The notes under the pieces: generated by a model | Told to the model about the DNA's origin: nothing | What the model saw: only the letters and a program-made list of their open reading frames with translations | The model's database searches: none | Part shown: one piece after another, positions 63,450-64,000 of the stretch | Layout: each line of letters starts with the position of its first letter | Numbering within the stretch: the stretch's first letter is position 1 | Program-made: the position numbers and the translations under genes | Assembly: GCF_008122265.1 (NCBI RefSeq) | Contig: NZ_CP043042.1 | Coordinates: 868,001-932,000 of the forward strand | Direction: 5' to 3' | DNA length: 64,000 nucleotides | From: Marinobacter fonticola | GTDB taxonomy: Bacteria > Pseudomonadota > Gammaproteobacteria > Pseudomonadales > Oleiphilaceae

Positions 63450-64000
63450 GCCTCGCGGACTCAATGAAAAGCCTCAATGAATTCAATATCAACGATCTCG
63501 ACGTCAATAATGCCGGCATTTGGCCGATGCCGATCAAGATCATCGTCGCCCTGATCGTATTTGGCCTCATTCTCGGAGGTGGTTACTGGTTCTTCGTCAA
63601 GGATCAGTACGCGCAGCTTGAGCGAGTGGAAAAGCGTGAAGTCGAGCTGAAGGAACAGTACGAGCAGAAAGCCTATAAGGTCGCCAATCTACAGACCTTC
63701 AAGAACCAGATGGCGGAGATGGAAGAAACCTTCGGTGCGCTGGTCAAACAGTTGCCGAGTGACACTGAGGTGCCTGGCCTACTCGAAGATATTACCAATA
63801 CCGCGCTGGGCAGCGGTCTGGAGCTGCAGGAAATTACGCTTCAGCCCGAGCAGACCCGCGACTTCTACATTGAGTTGCCGATCAACATCCGTGTTCGGGG
63901 GACCTACCACGAGTTGGCGTCCTTCGTGAGTAGTATTGCGGGGTTGCCGCGTATTGTGACGCTGCACGATTTTACGATTAAGCCAACAGGCGGTGAAGCG
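63446..64000 (+). CDS. pilO: Type IV pilus assembly protein PilO (partial, 3' end cut)
   Basis: The frame opens with ATG at 63446, overlapping the pilN stop (ATGA), and stays open to the window end for 185 codons. One membrane span (IIVALIVFGLILGGGYWFF) precedes a coiled coil and the periplasmic PilO domain (LPSDTEVPGLLEDI, PINIRVRGTYHELASF). It pairs with PilN in the periplasm. The C-terminal end lies beyond the window. Confidence 0.95.
   Translation, partial: MSLADSMKSLNEFNINDLDVNNAGIWPMPIKIIVALIVFGLILGGGYWFFVKDQYAQLERVEKREVELKEQYEQKAYKVANLQTFKNQMAEMEETFGALVKQLPSDTEVPGLLEDITNTALGSGLELQEITLQPEQTRDFYIELPINIRVRGTYHELASFVSSIAGLPRIVTLHDFTIKPTGGEA

Overview
The window reads as the chromosome of a marine gammaproteobacterium of the Marinobacter/Pseudomonas type. 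This is inferred from gene order: typA, pip and dtd; glnE with ilvE; rppH with ptsP; hslVU next to an FtsN-like gene and argS; priA and rpmE; and malic enzyme, mrcA and pilMNO. All of these are arranged as I remember them from Pseudomonas and its relatives. The secreted porin is strongly acidic, which fits a salt-tolerant organism. Nothing was searched against a database. I see no rRNA, tRNA, CRISPR array or transposase gene.

Layout. 1-6.3 kb: the end of typA, pip, dtd, a porin with a long structured leader, a CYTH-domain phosphatase, and a three-copy tandem array (about 4.5-5.2 kb) at the junction with a convergent K+ channel gene. 6.6-11.1 kb: glnE, ilvE and a DUF6165 gene. 11.1-34.6 kb: a large lipopolysaccharide/surface-glycan locus. 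It holds a GT9 heptosyltransferase-type gene, a Stealth-type phosphotransferase, seven further glycosyltransferases (GT2, GT4 and GT8), an O-antigen ligase, an O-antigen ligase fused to a WaaE-like GT2, four small kinase-like proteins (including KdkA and a YrbL relative), a CDP-glycerol phosphotransferase-like protein, two lipid A-type acyltransferases, an ELM1-like protein, an SGNH hydrolase-like protein and WaaA. Transcription direction flips many times, and convergent genes touch or overlap. 34.6-49.7 kb: tolC, a TPP riboswitch with thiC, then nudF, yqiB-like, cpdA, yqiA, gcvH, rlmI, an imelysin lipoprotein with a HAD phosphatase, rppH-ptsP, and a patatin-like gene lacking the usual catalytic serine. 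49.3-64 kb: a DUF971 gene, hslUV, a 264-bp inverted-dimer repeat element, an ftsN-like gene, argS, priA, rpmE, malic enzyme, mrcA and the start of pilMNOP.

How the genes fit together. The glycan locus can be read as core-oligosaccharide assembly. WaaA adds Kdo, KdkA phosphorylates it, the GT9 and GT4 enzymes extend the core, RfaY-like kinases may decorate it, the acyltransferases finish lipid A, and WaaL-type proteins join a polymer. The Stealth and CDP-glycerol-type proteins suggest phosphodiester-linked decoration as well. The most unusual items are the inverted-dimer element just upstream of hslV, the tandem array made from two gene 3' ends plus a REP-like palindrome, the ligase-GT2 fusion, and two apparent loss-or-swap events at catalytic serines (the SGNH-like and patatin-like proteins).
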